Source of the DNA: Actinokineospora fastidiosa | GTDB taxonomy: Bacteria > Actinomycetota > Actinomycetes > Mycobacteriales > Pseudonocardiaceae | Direction: 5' to 3' | Assembly: GCF_014648415.1 (NCBI RefSeq) | Contig: NZ_BMRB01000003.1 | Location: 558,001-622,000, forward strand | DNA length: 64,000 nucleotides | Shown: piece after piece, positions 1 through 9,061 of the stretch | How positions within the stretch are numbered: the stretch's first letter is position 1 | Layout: each line of letters begins with the position of its first letter | Made by a program: the position numbers and the translations under genes | The notes under the pieces: model-generated | Seen by the model: only the letters and a program-made list of their open reading frames with translations | Databases searched by the model: none | Told to the model about the DNA's origin: nothing

Positions 1-48
1 TTCGAGTTCGAGCGTCGCCTCGAACGTCTTCTTCTGCTTCGGTGGCAT
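1..48 (-). CDS. N-terminal fragment, possibly DUF1905/YdeI-like protein (runs off window)
   Basis: An ATG at 48 on the minus strand is preceded by a GGGAA ribosome-binding-like run and opens a frame that leaves the window after 16 codons. The fragment begins MPPKQKKTFEATLELE. The KTFEATLEL segment resembles the first strand of DUF1905 domains, which are small beta-barrel proteins of unknown role, often linked to YdeI/OmpD-associated domains. Only the first strand is visible, so the family is a guess from memory. Confidence 0.4.
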   Translation of the reverse strand, partial: MPPKQKKTFEATLELE

Positions 49-105
49 TTCCCGATATCTTCTCTCTACGACGGACCCAACCGGTCAAGGGTACCCTGCC
101 GCCCA

Positions 106-1623
106 TCAGCGCCCGCGCAGCACCTCCCGCGGGACGTCCGCCAGCAGCCGGAACTGCCTGGGCGCGGTGAACCGCAGCGCCACCAGGTAACCGGTCAGCG
201 TGATCAGCCCCACAACCGCGACCACCAGGGTATCGCCCGCCCCGGCCAGCAGCGCGCGGGTCCCCGCGGCCAGCGCCGCGGCCGCGAGACCCGCCGCGAG
301 CACCCCGCCCAGCGTCCCCGGCACCGACGGCACGGCCTGATGCCTGCCTGCCAGGCCGTGCACCGCGACCACCGTCCCGACCACGCCGCTGGCCACCGTC
401 GCCGCCGCGATGCCGGTCACGCCGAACGCCGGGGCCAGCGCGAGGTCGCCAGCCACGTTGACCGCCATCGCCGCGAGCGCCGAGCGCACGGCGATCCGGC
501 CGTCGCCCAACGCGTACGCGGTGCGCGCCGCGACCTCGCGCACGGCCAGGACCGGCAGCCCGACGGCGAGCACCGCGGCCACCGAGCCCGTCGTCGCGAC
601 CGCGGCGGCGTCGAACTCGCCCCGGCCGAACACCAGCGACACGACCTCGGTCGACACCACCGAGAGCACCACAGCGACCGGCACCAGCACGGCCGTCAGC
701 GCGCCCATGCCGCGTTCCACGAGCCCGCGCAACTCGGCGCGCCGCTCCGCCGACACCGCGGCCGACAGCCTCGGGTACAGCGCGGCCAGCAGGGTCGCCA
801 CCACCAGCATGTCCACAGTGGCCACCAGCCGGGCGGCGAAGTTGACCGCGGCGATCGCGCCGTCGGAGACCGTCGAGGCCACCGCGCGGTCGACCAGGGA
901 GTTGACGTTGGCCGCGGCGCTGCCGACCAGCAGCGCGGGCAGCAGCCGGAGCATCTCGCGCAGTCCGGGATCGCGCAGGCGCAGGGTCGGCCACGGCCGG
1001 GCCACGACCCCCCGCACCGCGGGGATCTGGATCACCAGCCGCACTGCGGACCCCAGGACGAACCCCCACGCCAGCGCGGTCACGCCGAACACCGGCCCGG
1101 CGAGCCCGGCGGCGGCGATCATCACGACGTTGAACCCCAGGCCCTGCACGGCGGCGGGCGCGAACCGGCCCAGCGCCTGCCCGGCCCCGGCCAGCAGGTT
1201 GGTCGCGCTGATCAACACGGTGGCGACGAGCACGACCCGGGTCAGGTCCACCGCGACCGCCGCCGTGCCCGCGTCGAACCCGGGCGCGAGGACCGCCACG
1301 ACCGCGGGCGCGCCGATCCACATGGCCACACCGCCGAGCAGCAGCACCACCCCGGAGAGCCCCAGCGCCGCCCGCACGCTCGCCACGCCGTCGGCCGCGC
1401 GGCCCGCGGCCGCCGCCCGGGCGACCACCGGGATCGCCGCCTTGGCCAGCGCGCCCGCGACCAGGCCGAGCACGAGGTTCATGAGGCCCTGCGCGACCAG
1501 GAACGCGTCGACCGCGGGCCCGGCGCCGAACACGGCGGCGATGACCACGTCCCGGACCAGGCCGAGCGCCGAGCCTGCCAGCGTCAGCCCCGCGGTCAGC
1601 AGCGCCGCGCGCCGAACCCCCAC
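106..1623 (-). CDS. MurJ/MviN-type lipid flippase (MOP superfamily)
   Basis: This 505-residue protein consists almost entirely of hydrophobic segments, consistent with about 14 membrane helices. It opens with the MurJ-like helix-1 pattern (AGSALGLVRDVVIAAVFGAG, then DAFLVAQ). MurJ-family proteins flip lipid-linked cell-wall or polysaccharide precursors across the cytoplasmic membrane. The length matches the family and there is no cytoplasmic regulatory domain such as the kinase-like tail of mycobacterial MviN. The gene does not sit next to parA/trxB, the common context of the essential copy, so this may be a paralogue for another lipid-linked glycan (inference). The start is GTG at 1623. The arginine in the LVRD motif is retained, as expected for an active flippase. 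Confidence 0.85.
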   Translation of the reverse strand: MGVRRAALLTAGLTLAGSALGLVRDVVIAAVFGAGPAVDAFLVAQGLMNLVLGLVAGALAKAAIPVVARAAAAGRAADGVASVRAALGLSGVVLLLGGVAMWIGAPAVVAVLAPGFDAGTAAVAVDLTRVVLVATVLISATNLLAGAGQALGRFAPAAVQGLGFNVVMIAAAGLAGPVFGVTALAWGFVLGSAVRLVIQIPAVRGVVARPWPTLRLRDPGLREMLRLLPALLVGSAAANVNSLVDRAVASTVSDGAIAAVNFAARLVATVDMLVVATLLAALYPRLSAAVSAERRAELRGLVERGMGALTAVLVPVAVVLSVVSTEVVSLVFGRGEFDAAAVATTGSVAAVLAVGLPVLAVREVAARTAYALGDGRIAVRSALAAMAVNVAGDLALAPAFGVTGIAAATVASGVVGTVVAVHGLAGRHQAVPSVPGTLGGVLAAGLAAAALAAGTRALLAGAGDTLVVAVVGLITLTGYLVALRFTAPRQFRLLADVPREVLRGR

Positions 1624-1820
1624 GCCGCCACCCTATTGCGGCCGCCCATAACGCTGTCCGATACCCGACATTGTCGTCTTTCGCCCTGGTCGGAGCCCAT
1701 TTCACCGGATTAGCGTCCCGCCACCGCCGACGGCGTTGCCCCTGCGACATCCCGCCGTCGGCGACCGGACGACGCGAGGGCGCGCGTCCTGACCCCTGCA
1801 GTCAGGAAGGACTCCAGCAC

Positions 1821-3803
1821 GTGGAAGCCAAGCGGAAGAAGGTGCTCGCGGCACTCGCCGCCTGCGCCTCGGTGACGACCGGGGTGGTGGTCGCCCAGTC
1901 GGCGATCGCGGCCCCGCCCGCCCCGGCGCAAGCGGGCCAGCAGCAGGCCACCCGGATCATCGTCGGCTACAAGGCGGGCGCGGCCGAGGCCACCTCGTTC
2001 AGCGCCGCCGCGGCCGACGCCGACGCCAAGACCGACGGCAGGCTCGTGCGCAGGCTGGGCACCGGCGCGTCGCTGGTCGACCTCGGCGCGGGCGCGGACC
2101 TCGACGCCGCCCTGGCCGCGTTCCGGGCCGACCCGTCGGTCGCCTACGCCGAGCCGGACCTGATGGTGCAGCGCCAGGCCGAGCCGAACGACCCCGAGTA
2201 CGCCAAGCAGTGGGACCTGTTCGAGGCCAAGGCGGGCATGAACGTGCCGGGCGCGTGGGCGCAGTCCACCGGCGCGGGCGTCACCGTCGCCGTCATCGAC
2301 ACCGGGTACGTGCGCCACTCCGACCTGGCCGCGCAGATGGTCCCGGGCTACGACTTCATCTCCAACACCTCCGTGGCCAACGACGGCGACGGGCGCGACA
2401 GCGACCCCGCCGACCCGGGCGACTGGCTGACCCGCGGCGAGTGCGGCACCGACAACCTCGGCAGGCCGGTCCCGCCCGCCGACACCAACAGCTCCTGGCA
2501 CGGCACCCACGTGGCGGGCACCATCGCCGCGCAGACCGGCAACGGCAAGGGCGTGGCGGGCATCGCCTACGACGCCAAGATCCAGCCGATCCGCGTGCTC
2601 GGCAAGTGCGGCGGCATGACCTCCGACATCGCCGACGCCATCACCTGGGCCTCCGGCGGCGCCGTGCCGGGCGTCCCGGCCAACCAGAACCCGGCGAAGG
2701 TGCTGAACCTGAGCCTGGGCGGGCAGTCGGCGTGCCTGTCGACCTACCAGAACGCCATCAACGGCGCGGTCCGGCGCGGCAGCACGGTGGTCATCGCCGC
2801 GGGCAACTCCAACATGGACGTCTCCGGCTTCACCCCGGCCAACTGCGACAACGTCGTCGCGGTCGCGTCGAGCAACCGCGTGGGCGACCGGGCGTTCTAC
2901 TCCAACTACGGCGCCAAGATCGACGTGGCCGCCCCGGGCGGCGAGGTGCGCCGCGCGAGCGACCCGCCGGGCAGCATCACCACCCCGGAGAACGGCATCT
3001 GGTCGACGCTGAACACCGGCGACCGCGCGCCCGGCTCGGAGAACTACGAGCCGTACATGGGCACGAGCATGGCCGCCCCGCACGTGGCGGGCGTCGCCGC
3101 GCTGATGGTGGCGAGGAACGCGGAGCTGACCCCGGCGCAGGTGGAGACCCTGCTCAAGGAGAACACCCGCCCGCTGCCCGGGACGTGCTCCGGCGGCTGC
3201 GGCACCGGCCTGGTGGACACCGTCAAGACCGTGGCGGCCGTCGACGGCGGCGAGGAGCCCCCGGCGGGCGAGGTCGAGGTCGTCAACCCGGGCAACCAGT
3301 CCGGCAAGGTCGGCGTCGCGGTGTCGCTGCAGGTCAAGGCCACCGCCAGCACGCCGGAAGCGACCCTGTCGCACGCGGCGTCCGGCCTGCCCGCCGGGCT
3401 GTCCGTCAACTCCGCCAGCGGCCTGATCTCCGGCACGCCGACCGCGGCGGGCACGTCGAACGTGACCGTCACCGTCACCGACAGCGCGGGCAAGCGCGGC
3501 ACGGCCCAGTTCACCTGGACCGTCACCGCGGCCAACGGCGGCGGCACGGTCACCGTGGCCGACCCGGGCTACCAGCTGGACTTCCGCGGCTGGTTCACCG
3601 CGCTGCGGATCCAGGCGTCGTCGTCGGACGGCTCCGCGCTGACCTACCAGGCAGCGGGCCTGCCGCCGGGTCTGTCCGTCAACTCCTCGACCGGGGTCAT
3701 CAGCGGCGTCCCGTCGCGCTCCGGCGTGTACTCGGTGACCGTCACCGCGACCAACGCGGGCGGCGCGTCGGGCAAGACGACCTTCACCTGGTACGTCTTC
3801 TAG
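1821..3803 (+). CDS. Secreted subtilisin-like (S8) serine protease with two C-terminal He_PIG Ig-like domains
   Basis: I start the protein at GTG 1821, which follows an AGGAAGG site at 1804-1810; the open frame extends upstream but only as implausible sequence. This gives 660 residues. A KRKK-plus-hydrophobic signal peptide occupies about residues 4-30. An I9-type propeptide follows (TRIIVGYK near 44-51, YAEPD near 109-113). The S8 domain has Asp160 (VAVIDTG), His227 (HGTHVAG), oxyanion Asn329 (AAGNS) and Ser416 (GTSMAAPH). The C-terminus carries two related Ig-like repeats, each with a G-LP-GL-S-N--(S/T)G-ISG-P pattern, and ends on an aromatic residue. It is predicted to be an exported zymogen degrading extracellular protein. 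A strong hairpin follows immediately. Confidence 0.93.
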   Translation: MEAKRKKVLAALAACASVTTGVVVAQSAIAAPPAPAQAGQQQATRIIVGYKAGAAEATSFSAAAADADAKTDGRLVRRLGTGASLVDLGAGADLDAALAAFRADPSVAYAEPDLMVQRQAEPNDPEYAKQWDLFEAKAGMNVPGAWAQSTGAGVTVAVIDTGYVRHSDLAAQMVPGYDFISNTSVANDGDGRDSDPADPGDWLTRGECGTDNLGRPVPPADTNSSWHGTHVAGTIAAQTGNGKGVAGIAYDAKIQPIRVLGKCGGMTSDIADAITWASGGAVPGVPANQNPAKVLNLSLGGQSACLSTYQNAINGAVRRGSTVVIAAGNSNMDVSGFTPANCDNVVAVASSNRVGDRAFYSNYGAKIDVAAPGGEVRRASDPPGSITTPENGIWSTLNTGDRAPGSENYEPYMGTSMAAPHVAGVAALMVARNAELTPAQVETLLKENTRPLPGTCSGGCGTGLVDTVKTVAAVDGGEEPPAGEVEVVNPGNQSGKVGVAVSLQVKATASTPEATLSHAASGLPAGLSVNSASGLISGTPTAAGTSNVTVTVTDSAGKRGTAQFTWTVTAANGGGTVTVADPGYQLDFRGWFTALRIQASSSDGSALTYQAAGLPPGLSVNSSTGVISGVPSRSGVYSVTVTATNAGGASGKTTFTWYVF

Positions 3804-3819
3804 AACCCCGCGGTGGGGG

Positions 3820-3862
3820 GACACGAGGCCGGGCGGGCGCAGCCGCCCGGCCTCGCCGTGTC
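3820..3862. terminator. Bidirectional intrinsic-type terminator hairpin
   Basis: Arms at 3820-3836 and 3843-3862 pair almost completely (gacacgaggccgggcgg against its complement, with one bulge). The hairpin lies between the stop of the S8 protease and the stop of the convergent regulator at 3864. There is no long U tract, as is usual in GC-rich actinomycetes. Confidence 0.75.
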
Positions 3863-3863
3863 C

Positions 3864-4808
3864 TCAGAGCCAGCCTCGGCGGGCGGCCAGCACGCCCGCC
3901 TGGAACCGGGTCTCCGCGCCGAGCAGGCGCATCAGCTCGGTGACCCGCCTGCCGACGGTCCGGTCGGTGATCCCCATGGCCCTGGCGATCGTGCGGTCCT
4001 TCATGCCCGAGGACAGCAGCGCCAGCAGCTCGCGGTCGCGGTCGGACACCTCGGCGGCGGGCGCGCTGATCGGCACCGCCCGCGCCCACTGCGACTCGAA
4101 GCAGGCGACGACCGCGTCCAGCAGCGCGGAGGGCCGCACGAGCCAGCGTCTGCTCGGGTCGGGGTGGCTGTAGGAGCAGGGCAGGATCGCCATCGACCGG
4201 TCGGCGATGGCCATCTTCATGGCGCCGTCGGCCAGCACCCTGGCCTGTTCCCCGGCCTCGGCGCAGCGGCGCATGTGGTCGGCGTCCTCCGCGGTGGCCA
4301 GCGCCTCCGGGGCGTAGACGACCCGGTAGCGGATGCCCGAGGCGAGCTGGGCCAGCTCGGCGATGTTGGGGCTGCACGCCCCGCCCAGGTACGGCGGGGC
4401 GTCGACGACCAGCACCTCGGACTTGGCGGCGAACTGCAGCCTGCTGATGCCGGTGAGCACCGCGTCGTCGCCGTCGAGCAGCTCCACGCAGCCGCCGCCG
4501 TCGACCGGGCCGCGCGGGCGCAGCCTGGCCAGGTCGTCGATGCGCTCCTGCAGCCGGGCGAGGTCGCTCTTGCGGCGGCGGACCAGGGCGGCCACCGACA
4601 CCTCCGGCGAGACCGCCATGTACTCGGCGGGGCCGACCCGGTTCACCAGGCCGGTGGCGCTCAGCCGGGCGAGCGTGGCCAGCACCGCGGGTCCGCTGCC
4701 GCCCACCCGGGCGGCGAGTTCGTCCACAGTCGCCCGGTGGGCGTCGAGCAGGGCGAGGTAGACGTCGTTCTCGGCGCGGCCGAGACCGACGGGCTCCAAC
4801 AGGAACAT
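3864..4808 (-). CDS. TrmB/LuxR-type transcriptional regulator
   Basis: The 314-residue protein starts at ATG 4808. Residues 1-80 look like a TrmB-like winged helix (LGRAENDVYLALLDAH, then DELAARVG and LSATGLVNRVG), followed by a short coiled stretch (RRRKSDLARLQERIDDL). The middle is a PLD-like sensor fold seen in TrmB relatives. The last 60 residues are a LuxR/GerE helix-turn-helix (SDRDRELLALLSSGMKDRTIARAMGI is the start). Such two-HTH architectures are common orphan regulators in actinomycetes. The upstream open frame extends to 6527 but is antisense to prfC and was discarded. It is divergent from prfC and could control it or itself; no target is evident. Confidence 0.8.
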   Translation of the reverse strand: MFLLEPVGLGRAENDVYLALLDAHRATVDELAARVGGSGPAVLATLARLSATGLVNRVGPAEYMAVSPEVSVAALVRRRKSDLARLQERIDDLARLRPRGPVDGGGCVELLDGDDAVLTGISRLQFAAKSEVLVVDAPPYLGGACSPNIAELAQLASGIRYRVVYAPEALATAEDADHMRRCAEAGEQARVLADGAMKMAIADRSMAILPCSYSHPDPSRRWLVRPSALLDAVVACFESQWARAVPISAPAAEVSDRDRELLALLSSGMKDRTIARAMGITDRTVGRRVTELMRLLGAETRFQAGVLAARRGWL

Positions 4809-4928
4809 GGCGCACCTCCTGCCAGTGACGAGGCCGCGCGGGCCCGTTTGACACGCTCGCCTCCCCGGAGGGGGTGAGCGGGGCGCGGCTAAACTCGCGG
4901 GTCCGGGCGGTTTCGGCGAGGAGGGTGT

Positions 4929-6533
4929 GTGGCCGTCGACACAGATGTGCTTGCGACCGCGGGACGGCGGCGCACCTTCGCGGTGATCAGCCATCCCGAC
5001 GCAGGCAAGTCCACGCTCACCGAGGCGCTGGCCCTGCACGCGAAGGTCATCTCCGAGGCGGGCGCGGTGCACGGCAAGGCGGGCCGCCGGGGCGTGGTGT
5101 CCGACTGGATGGAGATGGAGCAGGCCCGCGGCATCTCGATCACCTCGGCCGCGCTGCAGTTCGGCTACCGCGACTGCGTGGTGAACCTGCTCGACACCCC
5201 CGGCCACGCCGACTTCTCCGAGGACACCTACCGCGTCCTCACCGCCGTCGACAGCGCGGTCATGCTGCTCGACGCCGCCAAGGGCCTGGAGCCGCAGACG
5301 CTCAAGCTCTTCGAGGTCTGCCGCCACCGCGACATCCCGGTCATCACCTTCATCAACAAGTGGGACCGCCCCGGCCGCGACGCGCTCGCGCTGTGCGACG
5401 AGCTGGTGGAACGCATCGGCCTGCAGCCCATGCCGCTGACCTGGCCGGTCGGCGAGGCCGGGCACTTCCGCGGCGTGGTCGACCTGGTCACCGGCGAGTT
5501 CGTCCGCTACGAGCGCACGGCGGGCGGGGCGACCGCAGCCGCCGAGGAGCACCTGGACGCCGAGCGGGCGCTGGCCGAGGTCGGTCCGGAGTGGACGCGC
5601 GCGGTCGAGGAGGCCGAGCTGCTGGCCATGTCCGGCGGCGAGTTCGACCGCGAGCGCTACCTCAAGGCGAGCGCGACGCCGGTGCTGTTCGGCGCCGCCG
5701 TGCTCAACTTCGGCGTCCGGCACCTGCTGGACCTGCTGGTGTCGCTGGCCCCGCCGCCGTCGGCGCGGCCGGACGCCGCTGGCGACGAGCGCCCCGTCGA
5801 CGCGCCGTTCTCCGGGTTCGTGTTCAAGGTCCAGACCGGCATGGACCGCGCGCACCGCGACCAGGTCGCCTTCGCGCGGGTGTGCTCCGGGGTGTTCGAG
5901 CGGGGCATGGTCGTCACCAACGCCACCACCGGGCGGCCGTTCGCCACCAAGTACACCCAGCAGATGTTCGGCCGCGAACGCTCCACGGTGGACACCGCGT
6001 ACCCCGGCGACGTCATCGGCCTGGTCAACGCGACCGCGCTGCGGGTGGGCGACACGCTGTACGCGGGCAAGCCCGCGGTGCGGTACCCGAGGCTGCCGAC
6101 CTTCACCCCGACGGCGTTCGCCGTGGCCCGGCCGACGGACCTGGGCAAGGCCAAGCAGTTCCGCAGGGGCGTCGAGCAGCTCGGCGCCGAGGGCGTGGTG
6201 CAGGTGCTGACCTCCGACCGCAGGGGCGACGCCGCGCCGGTGTTCGCCGCCGTCGGCCCGATGCAGTTCGAGGTCGCCGCGCACCGGATGGACGCGGAGT
6301 TCAACTCCCCGATCCGGCTGGACCACCTGCCGTACCGCACCGTCCGGCGGCTGCTGGACCCGGCGCAGGCGCCGATCCTGAACACCGGCACCCGCAGCGA
6401 GGTCCTGGTCCGCGCCGACGGCACGCTGCTGGCGCTGTTCCTCGACGAGATCTCCCTCGGCATGGCGCGCAGGCTCAACCCGGACCTCGCCCTCGACGAC
6501 AGCCTGGTGGACAACGCCGACGACCAAGCGTGA
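4929..6533 (+). CDS. prfC: Peptide chain release factor 3 (RF3)
   Basis: RF3 is a translational GTPase that removes RF1/RF2 from the ribosome after peptide release. The 534-residue protein has G1 (SHPDAGKST), switch II/G3 (DTPGHADF) and G4 (NKWD), then an EF-Tu-like domain II and the RF3-specific C-terminal domain. Length and order match the family. GTG 4929 is preceded by an AGGAGG at 4919-4924. A TAAACT hexamer at 4890-4895 is a plausible -10. RF3 is not universal in actinobacteria, so its presence is informative but not odd. It is divergent from the TrmB/LuxR regulator. Confidence 0.95.
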   Translation: MAVDTDVLATAGRRRTFAVISHPDAGKSTLTEALALHAKVISEAGAVHGKAGRRGVVSDWMEMEQARGISITSAALQFGYRDCVVNLLDTPGHADFSEDTYRVLTAVDSAVMLLDAAKGLEPQTLKLFEVCRHRDIPVITFINKWDRPGRDALALCDELVERIGLQPMPLTWPVGEAGHFRGVVDLVTGEFVRYERTAGGATAAAEEHLDAERALAEVGPEWTRAVEEAELLAMSGGEFDRERYLKASATPVLFGAAVLNFGVRHLLDLLVSLAPPPSARPDAAGDERPVDAPFSGFVFKVQTGMDRAHRDQVAFARVCSGVFERGMVVTNATTGRPFATKYTQQMFGRERSTVDTAYPGDVIGLVNATALRVGDTLYAGKPAVRYPRLPTFTPTAFAVARPTDLGKAKQFRRGVEQLGAEGVVQVLTSDRRGDAAPVFAAVGPMQFEVAAHRMDAEFNSPIRLDHLPYRTVRRLLDPAQAPILNTGTRSEVLVRADGTLLALFLDEISLGMARRLNPDLALDDSLVDNADDQA

Positions 6534-6603
6534 CGATCACGGGACCCGCAGCGACCACCCTGCTACCGTTGGATCACCAGCACACCGTCGCGGGGAGCCC
6601 TCC

Positions 6604-6951
6604 ATGGACCCGATCCTGGTCGATGTCGCCGCCGCCCTCGCGGCCCGCTCGGCCACCTCGCTCTACGACACGGTCAAGGCCTGGTTCACCCGCGGCGGCC
6701 GCCAGGCCGACGTGCTGGAGGCCGCCGAGGGCGCCGCGCCCGACTCCCCCGAGGTGGCGGCCCTGGCCGAGGAGCTGGCCAGGGCCGAGGCCGACGACCC
6801 GGAGTTCGCCGACGCCCTGCGCGCGGAGTGGGAGGCCGCCCGGGACGACCCGGCCGCAGGCGGCGGCGTGTCCAACCGGATCACCGGCACCGTGACCGGG
6901 AACGTCCTGCAGATGAAGGACAACAACGGCACCATCAGCTTCGGCTCGTGA
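6604..6951 (+). CDS. Small acidic hypothetical protein with a TGTVTGNVLQ-type C-terminal motif
   Basis: I do not recognise a named family. The 115-residue protein has an N-terminal helix (DPILVDVAAALAARSATSLYDTVK), a strongly acidic Ala/Glu-rich helical middle, and a beta-like C-terminus reading SNRITGTVTGNVLQMKD followed by GTISF. Actinomycete proteins with a comparable G-V-G-VVQ-DI-G-V-F tail occur fused or next to helical adaptor-like domains (from memory, weak). It has no signal peptide or membrane segment. ATG 6604 follows CGGGGAG. It ends one base before the convergent SPW-repeat gene, leaving no room for a terminator. Confidence 0.7.
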   Translation: MDPILVDVAAALAARSATSLYDTVKAWFTRGGRQADVLEAAEGAAPDSPEVAALAEELARAEADDPEFADALRAEWEAARDDPAAGGGVSNRITGTVTGNVLQMKDNNGTISFGS

Positions 6952-7443
6952 TCAGCGCGGGCCCGCCTCCGGCGGCCGCGCGCCCCGGCCCGCGAACGCC
7001 AGGGCGGCCGTCGACCCGGCGATGACGAGGACCGCGATCCCGGTGACCACGTCGGCGTCGCCGCGGTAGCCGAACACCGACGGCGCGGCGATCAGCCAGA
7101 GCGCGAGCAGGGCTTGCGCGACGCCGGTCCACGGCGTCGACGCGGGCCGCAGCACGCGGGGCACGGCCGTGGCCACCAGCAGCAGGCCCACCACCACGTC
7201 GTTCCACGGCGGGTAGTCGAGCACGAAGGGCGCCGCGAGCAGCCAGAGCCCGGCCAGCAGCACCAGGGCGTTGGCCGCCCGCGCGCCCCAGCCGGGCGCG
7301 TGCCTGCGCTGGGACAGCAGCGCCCGGTCGACCAGCGGGGCGTCGGCCGACGCCCACGGGGTCGTCGGGGTGCGGTCTGCGGTGCGGGCGGGGTCCAGGG
7401 TCTCCCCGGCCGCGTCGCGGCGGGGGTCGTCGTCGGGGATCAC
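6952..7443 (-). CDS. SPW-repeat membrane protein
   Basis: This 163-residue protein starts at GTG 7443, whose GTGA overlaps the stop of the upstream alcohol dehydrogenase by 4 nt, so the two are probably translationally coupled. The N-terminal 60 residues are polar and Asp/Arg-rich. The rest contains two copies of the SPW repeat, each a tryptophan-containing pair of helices (NALVLLAGLWLLAAPFVL, then QALLALWLIAAPSVFGY). SPW repeats are found in small bacterial membrane proteins of unknown function. About four helices are expected. The much longer frame that continues upstream is a shadow of the dehydrogenase. Confidence 0.8.
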   Translation of the reverse strand: MIPDDDPRRDAAGETLDPARTADRTPTTPWASADAPLVDRALLSQRRHAPGWGARAANALVLLAGLWLLAAPFVLDYPPWNDVVVGLLLVATAVPRVLRPASTPWTGVAQALLALWLIAAPSVFGYRGDADVVTGIAVLVIAGSTAALAFAGRGARPPEAGPR

Positions 7444-8624
7444 GGCCGCAGCAGCACCTTCACCGCGCCGTCGCGCTTCTTCTGGAACATCTCGTAGGCC
7501 GCGGGCGCCTCCGACAGCGGCAGGTGGTGGGTGGCGAAGTCGTCCACGCCGAGCGGGTCGTCGTCGGTGAGCAGCGGGAGGATGTCCGGGACCCAGCGCA
7601 GGACGTTGGCCTGGCCCATGCGCAGCTGGATCTGCTTGTCGAACAGGGTGAGCATCGGCAGCGGGTCGGCCATGCCGCCGTACACCCCGACCACGGAGAT
7701 CGTGCCGCCGCGGCGGACGACGTCGATCGCCAGGCGCAGCGCGTGCAGGCGGTCCACGCCCGCGGTCTTCATGAACCCCGCCGCCATCCGGTCGGGCAGC
7801 AGGCCGGTGGCCTTCTGCGCCAGCTCGGCGACCGGGGAGCCGTGCGCCTCCATGCCGACGGCGTCGATCACCGCGTCCGGTCCGCGCCCTCCGGTGCGCG
7901 AGCGGATCTCGTCGGCGATGCCGGAGCCGAGGGCGCGCAGGTTGAGCGTGTCCACGCCGCGCGCTGCCGCCCGCTCCAGCCGCTCGGGCACCAGGTCCAC
8001 CCCGATCACGGTCTCCACGCCGCGGTGGCGGGCGATCCGGGCGCACATGTCGCCGATCGGGCCGAGGCCGAGCACGACGAGGCTGCCGCCCGGCGGGACG
8101 GCGGCGTACTCCACGGCCTGCCACGACGTGGGCAGCACGTCGGAGAGGTAGACGAAGCGGTCGTCCGGCGGACCGTCCGGGACCTTGATCGGCAGGGTGT
8201 TGCCGAAGGGGACCCGCAGGTACTCGGCCTGGCCGCCGGGGACCTGGCCGTACAGCTTGGTGTAGCCGAACAGCGCGGCGCCGCTGCCCTGCGAGCGCAC
8301 CTGCGTGGTCTCGCACTGCGACTGCAGGCCCTGCCCGCACATCGCGCAGGTCCCGCAGGAGACGTTGAACGGCACCACGACCCGGTCGCCGACCGAGAGC
8401 GCGGTGACCGCGGAGCCCACCTCCTCGACCACGCCCATCGGCTCGTGGCCGAGGATGTCGCCTTCGTCGAGGAACGGGCCGAGGACCTCGTACAGGTGCA
8501 GGTCCGAACCGCAGAGCCCGGTCGAGGTGACCCGCACGATGACATCGGTCGGCTCGGTGATGACGGGATCGGGGACGGTGTCCACGCGGACGTCGCGGCG
8601 GCCGTGCCAGGTGAGTGCCTTCAT
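7440..8624 (-). CDS. Zinc-dependent alcohol (formaldehyde-type) dehydrogenase
   Basis: A 394-residue medium-chain dehydrogenase/reductase. Catalytic zinc ligands are visible as Cys38 (GLCGSD) and His60-Glu61 (GHEPMG). The structural zinc site has four cysteines, Cys90, 93, 96 and 104. The Rossmann motif is GLGPIGDM. The insertion around residues 105-135 (FGYTKLYGQVPGGQAEYLRVP) and the PDAVIDAVGMEAHG segment are typical of the glutathione-independent formaldehyde dehydrogenase-like group, so an aldehyde or short alcohol substrate is likely but not provable. It is the first gene of a two-gene unit with the SPW protein. Confidence 0.93.
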   Translation of the reverse strand: MKALTWHGRRDVRVDTVPDPVITEPTDVIVRVTSTGLCGSDLHLYEVLGPFLDEGDILGHEPMGVVEEVGSAVTALSVGDRVVVPFNVSCGTCAMCGQGLQSQCETTQVRSQGSGAALFGYTKLYGQVPGGQAEYLRVPFGNTLPIKVPDGPPDDRFVYLSDVLPTSWQAVEYAAVPPGGSLVVLGLGPIGDMCARIARHRGVETVIGVDLVPERLERAAARGVDTLNLRALGSGIADEIRSRTGGRGPDAVIDAVGMEAHGSPVAELAQKATGLLPDRMAAGFMKTAGVDRLHALRLAIDVVRRGGTISVVGVYGGMADPLPMLTLFDKQIQLRMGQANVLRWVPDILPLLTDDDPLGVDDFATHHLPLSEAPAAYEMFQKKRDGAVKVLLRP

Positions 8625-8731
8625 AGTCGGTCGGATTGCCTGACCGCCATGCGGGGAAACCAGGTTTTGCCGCCCCCACCCGGGGGCATTACCGGGATGT
8701 CTCTCGCATTCCCCACCGAGGAGTGGTCACC

Positions 8732-8992
8732 GTGTCCGCCGATTTCGACCCCGATGGCGTGCCATCGGCAGGCGCCATCGTCACCTTCGTGCGTCGCGGT
8801 TCCCCCGTCCCCGAGCCCATCGGGTCGGGCGTCGTCGTCGGGCCGGTGTACCCGGACCTCGACACCGGCCGCTGGTGGGTCGGCGTGCGCCTGCCCGCCG
8901 ACCGTCCCGGCCAGGCGCCCGGGGTGGACCTCATCGACGCCGAGTCCATCGTGGACAGCATCCCGCCGAGGTGGGAGAAGCCGGTCTGGTAG
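8732..8992 (+). CDS. Small hypothetical protein
   Basis: GTG 8732 has a CGAGGAG site 8 nt upstream, which I prefer over the longer frame from 8636. The 86-residue product is soluble, with a beta-rich pattern (GAIVTFVRRG, GSGVVVGPVYPD, RWWVGVRLP) ending in EKPVW. It has no signal, cysteines or membrane segment. I cannot assign a family. It is followed by a perfect palindromic terminator. Confidence 0.65.
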   Translation: MSADFDPDGVPSAGAIVTFVRRGSPVPEPIGSGVVVGPVYPDLDTGRWWVGVRLPADRPGQAPGVDLIDAESIVDSIPPRWEKPVW

Positions 8993-9005
8993 CGCCGGGC
9001 CCGCC

Positions 9006-9035
9006 AGCGGCGCCGGGGACGTCCCCGGCGCCGCT
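9006..9035. terminator. Perfect 30-bp palindrome, bidirectional terminator
   Basis: Positions 9006-9020 (agcggcgccggggac) are exactly complementary to 9021-9035. It lies between the stop at 8992 and the convergent DUF4235 stop at 9062. The stem is almost pure GC and there is no U tract. Confidence 0.75.
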
Positions 9036-9061
9036 CACACACGCGCGTCCAGCCGTCCGTA

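Noticed and set aside
3864-6527. 887-codon open frame on the minus strand
   Set aside because: Its first two thirds are antisense to prfC and have the His/Arg/Gly-rich composition of a GC-rich shadow frame; only the part from 4808 is a real regulator.
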